From contig CAIXUF010001217.1 of assembly GCA_903922535.1 (NCBI GenBank), positions 1-7,192 on the forward strand: DNA of 7,192 nt, given 5' to 3'. Under the pieces are notes generated by a model. It had not been told where the DNA came from and made no database searches. It saw nothing but the letters and a program-made list of their open reading frames with translations. Source of the DNA: Candidatus Hydrogenedentota bacterium (GTDB taxonomy: Bacteria; Hydrogenedentota; Hydrogenedentia; Hydrogenedentiales; CAITNO01). This document shows positions 6,978 through 7,192 of this stretch, in pieces. The stretch's first letter is position 1, and each line of letters begins with the position of its first letter. A program made the translations under genes and the position numbers.

Positions 6978-7003
6978 GGAAGACGGGCTTTACCCGTCCT
7001 TCT
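6978..7003 (+). other. Stem-loop immediately after the stop codon
   Basis: GGAAGACGGG (6978-6987) pairs with CCCGTC (6993-6998) and then TTCT (7000-7003) around the loop CTTTA, giving about 10 bp with a one-base bulge (C6999) and a terminal G-T pair. No T-run follows, so it is unlikely to terminate alone. It may protect the mRNA 3' end or act with the stronger hairpin downstream. Confidence 0.5.
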
Positions 7004-7013
7004 GATGCCTTGC

Positions 7014-7053
7014 GCCCCGGCGCGCCCCATGAGGGTGCGCCGGGGCTTGTATT
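7014..7053 (+). terminator. Probable Rho-independent terminator
   Basis: A 14-bp stem is formed by 7014-7027 and 7033-7046, all Watson-Crick except one G-T pair (7024/7036), with the loop CATGA (7028-7032). It is followed by TTGTATT (7047-7053), a short and imperfect T-rich tail. Position (36 nt past the stop), orientation and stem strength fit the intrinsic terminator of the giant gene. The group II intron begins right after the tail, so the original downstream sequence, perhaps including more of the T-tract, now lies beyond the intron. Confidence 0.8.
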
Positions 7054-7192
7054 GTGTGCCAAGCATGGCGCGAATCTAAGGGGTGCAAGTCCCCTGCGAG
7101 CCCTGATGGTGGGAATCGCTAGCCAAGAGCAAGGGCGTCGCCGCGAGGCGGGGTCCGGAGGAAGCTGGAGGCAAAAGTCGGACTCGACGTAC
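7054..7192 (+). mobile_element. Group II intron, 5' end (probable class C), truncated by window edge
   Basis: The element opens with GTGTGCC-AAGCAT-GGCGCG, matching the GTGYG group II 5' consensus and its first hairpin. Domain I elements follow: AGGGG/CCCCT stem (7079-7095), GCGA/TCGC stem (7096-7099 with 7116-7119), GCAAGGGCGTC (7129-7139), CGCC/GGCG hairpin closed by a GCGA tetraloop (7139-7150), AGGAAGC (7159-7165) and GGCAAAA (7170-7176). The same elements occur in the same order in the Oceanobacillus iheyensis group IIC ribozyme, as I recall it. Insertion 7 nt past a terminator stem, in the terminator's orientation, is the habit of class C introns. TTGTATT (7047-7053) would be the 5' exon contact (IBS1). 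The catalytic domains V and VI and any reverse transcriptase/maturase lie beyond the window, so completeness and activity are unknown. Confidence 0.87.

Noticed and set aside
7079..7192. Riboswitch or small regulatory RNA at the right edge
   Set aside because: The structured elements (AGGGG/CCCCT stem, GCGA tetraloop, AGGAAGC, GGCAAAA) are in the order of group II intron domain I, and the start at GTGTG after a terminator explains the position.
7054..7192. Intron-encoded reverse transcriptase within the window
   Set aside because: Only 139 nt of the intron are present, all matching structured RNA of domain I. Any maturase gene would lie beyond the right edge.

Overview
The window is almost entirely one very large protein-coding gene on the + strand. 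It is already open at the left edge and ends at a TAG at 6975-6977. At least 2324 residues are visible and the true N-terminus lies upstream. A short intergenic stretch with two hairpins follows. The last 139 bases are the 5' end of a group II intron, which runs off the right edge.

The protein is a mosaic typical of giant secreted or surface proteins. From left to right it holds: the tail of one Gly-rich module (3 to about 1199); a second, complete copy of that module (about 1200-3239); two PKD domains, each with a W-N-F-G-D motif (about 3240-3500 and 3501-3758); an array of 15 PASTA repeats of almost invariant 68-residue length (about 3765-6839); and a C-terminal tail with C-K-G-C, a short hydrophobic segment and a basic end (6840-6974). 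No kinase, protease or other enzymatic domain is visible. The best reading is a cell-surface stalk, adhesin or matrix protein, with the PASTA array as an extended spacer anchored at the C-terminus.

The most informative signal is in the PASTA array. Thirteen units carry a mid-unit and an end-of-unit cysteine, and the other two units (8 and 15) lack both. This all-or-none pattern implies one disulfide inside each unit and an oxidising location outside the cytoplasm.

Downstream, a strong GC-rich hairpin with a weak T-rich tail looks like the gene's intrinsic terminator. The group II intron begins 7 nt past its stem, in the same orientation. That placement, and detailed similarity to the start of the Oceanobacillus iheyensis group IIC intron as recalled from memory, point to a class C intron that inserted behind a terminator.

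The DNA is GC-rich with bacterial gene organisation. The combination of Gly-rich modules, PKD, Cys-containing PASTA repeats and a C-terminal sorting-like tail suggests an environmental bacterium, perhaps of the Hydrogenedentota, Planctomycetota or a related phylum. That assignment is a weak inference from protein style. No promoter, RBS, tRNA, rRNA or CRISPR array is visible.
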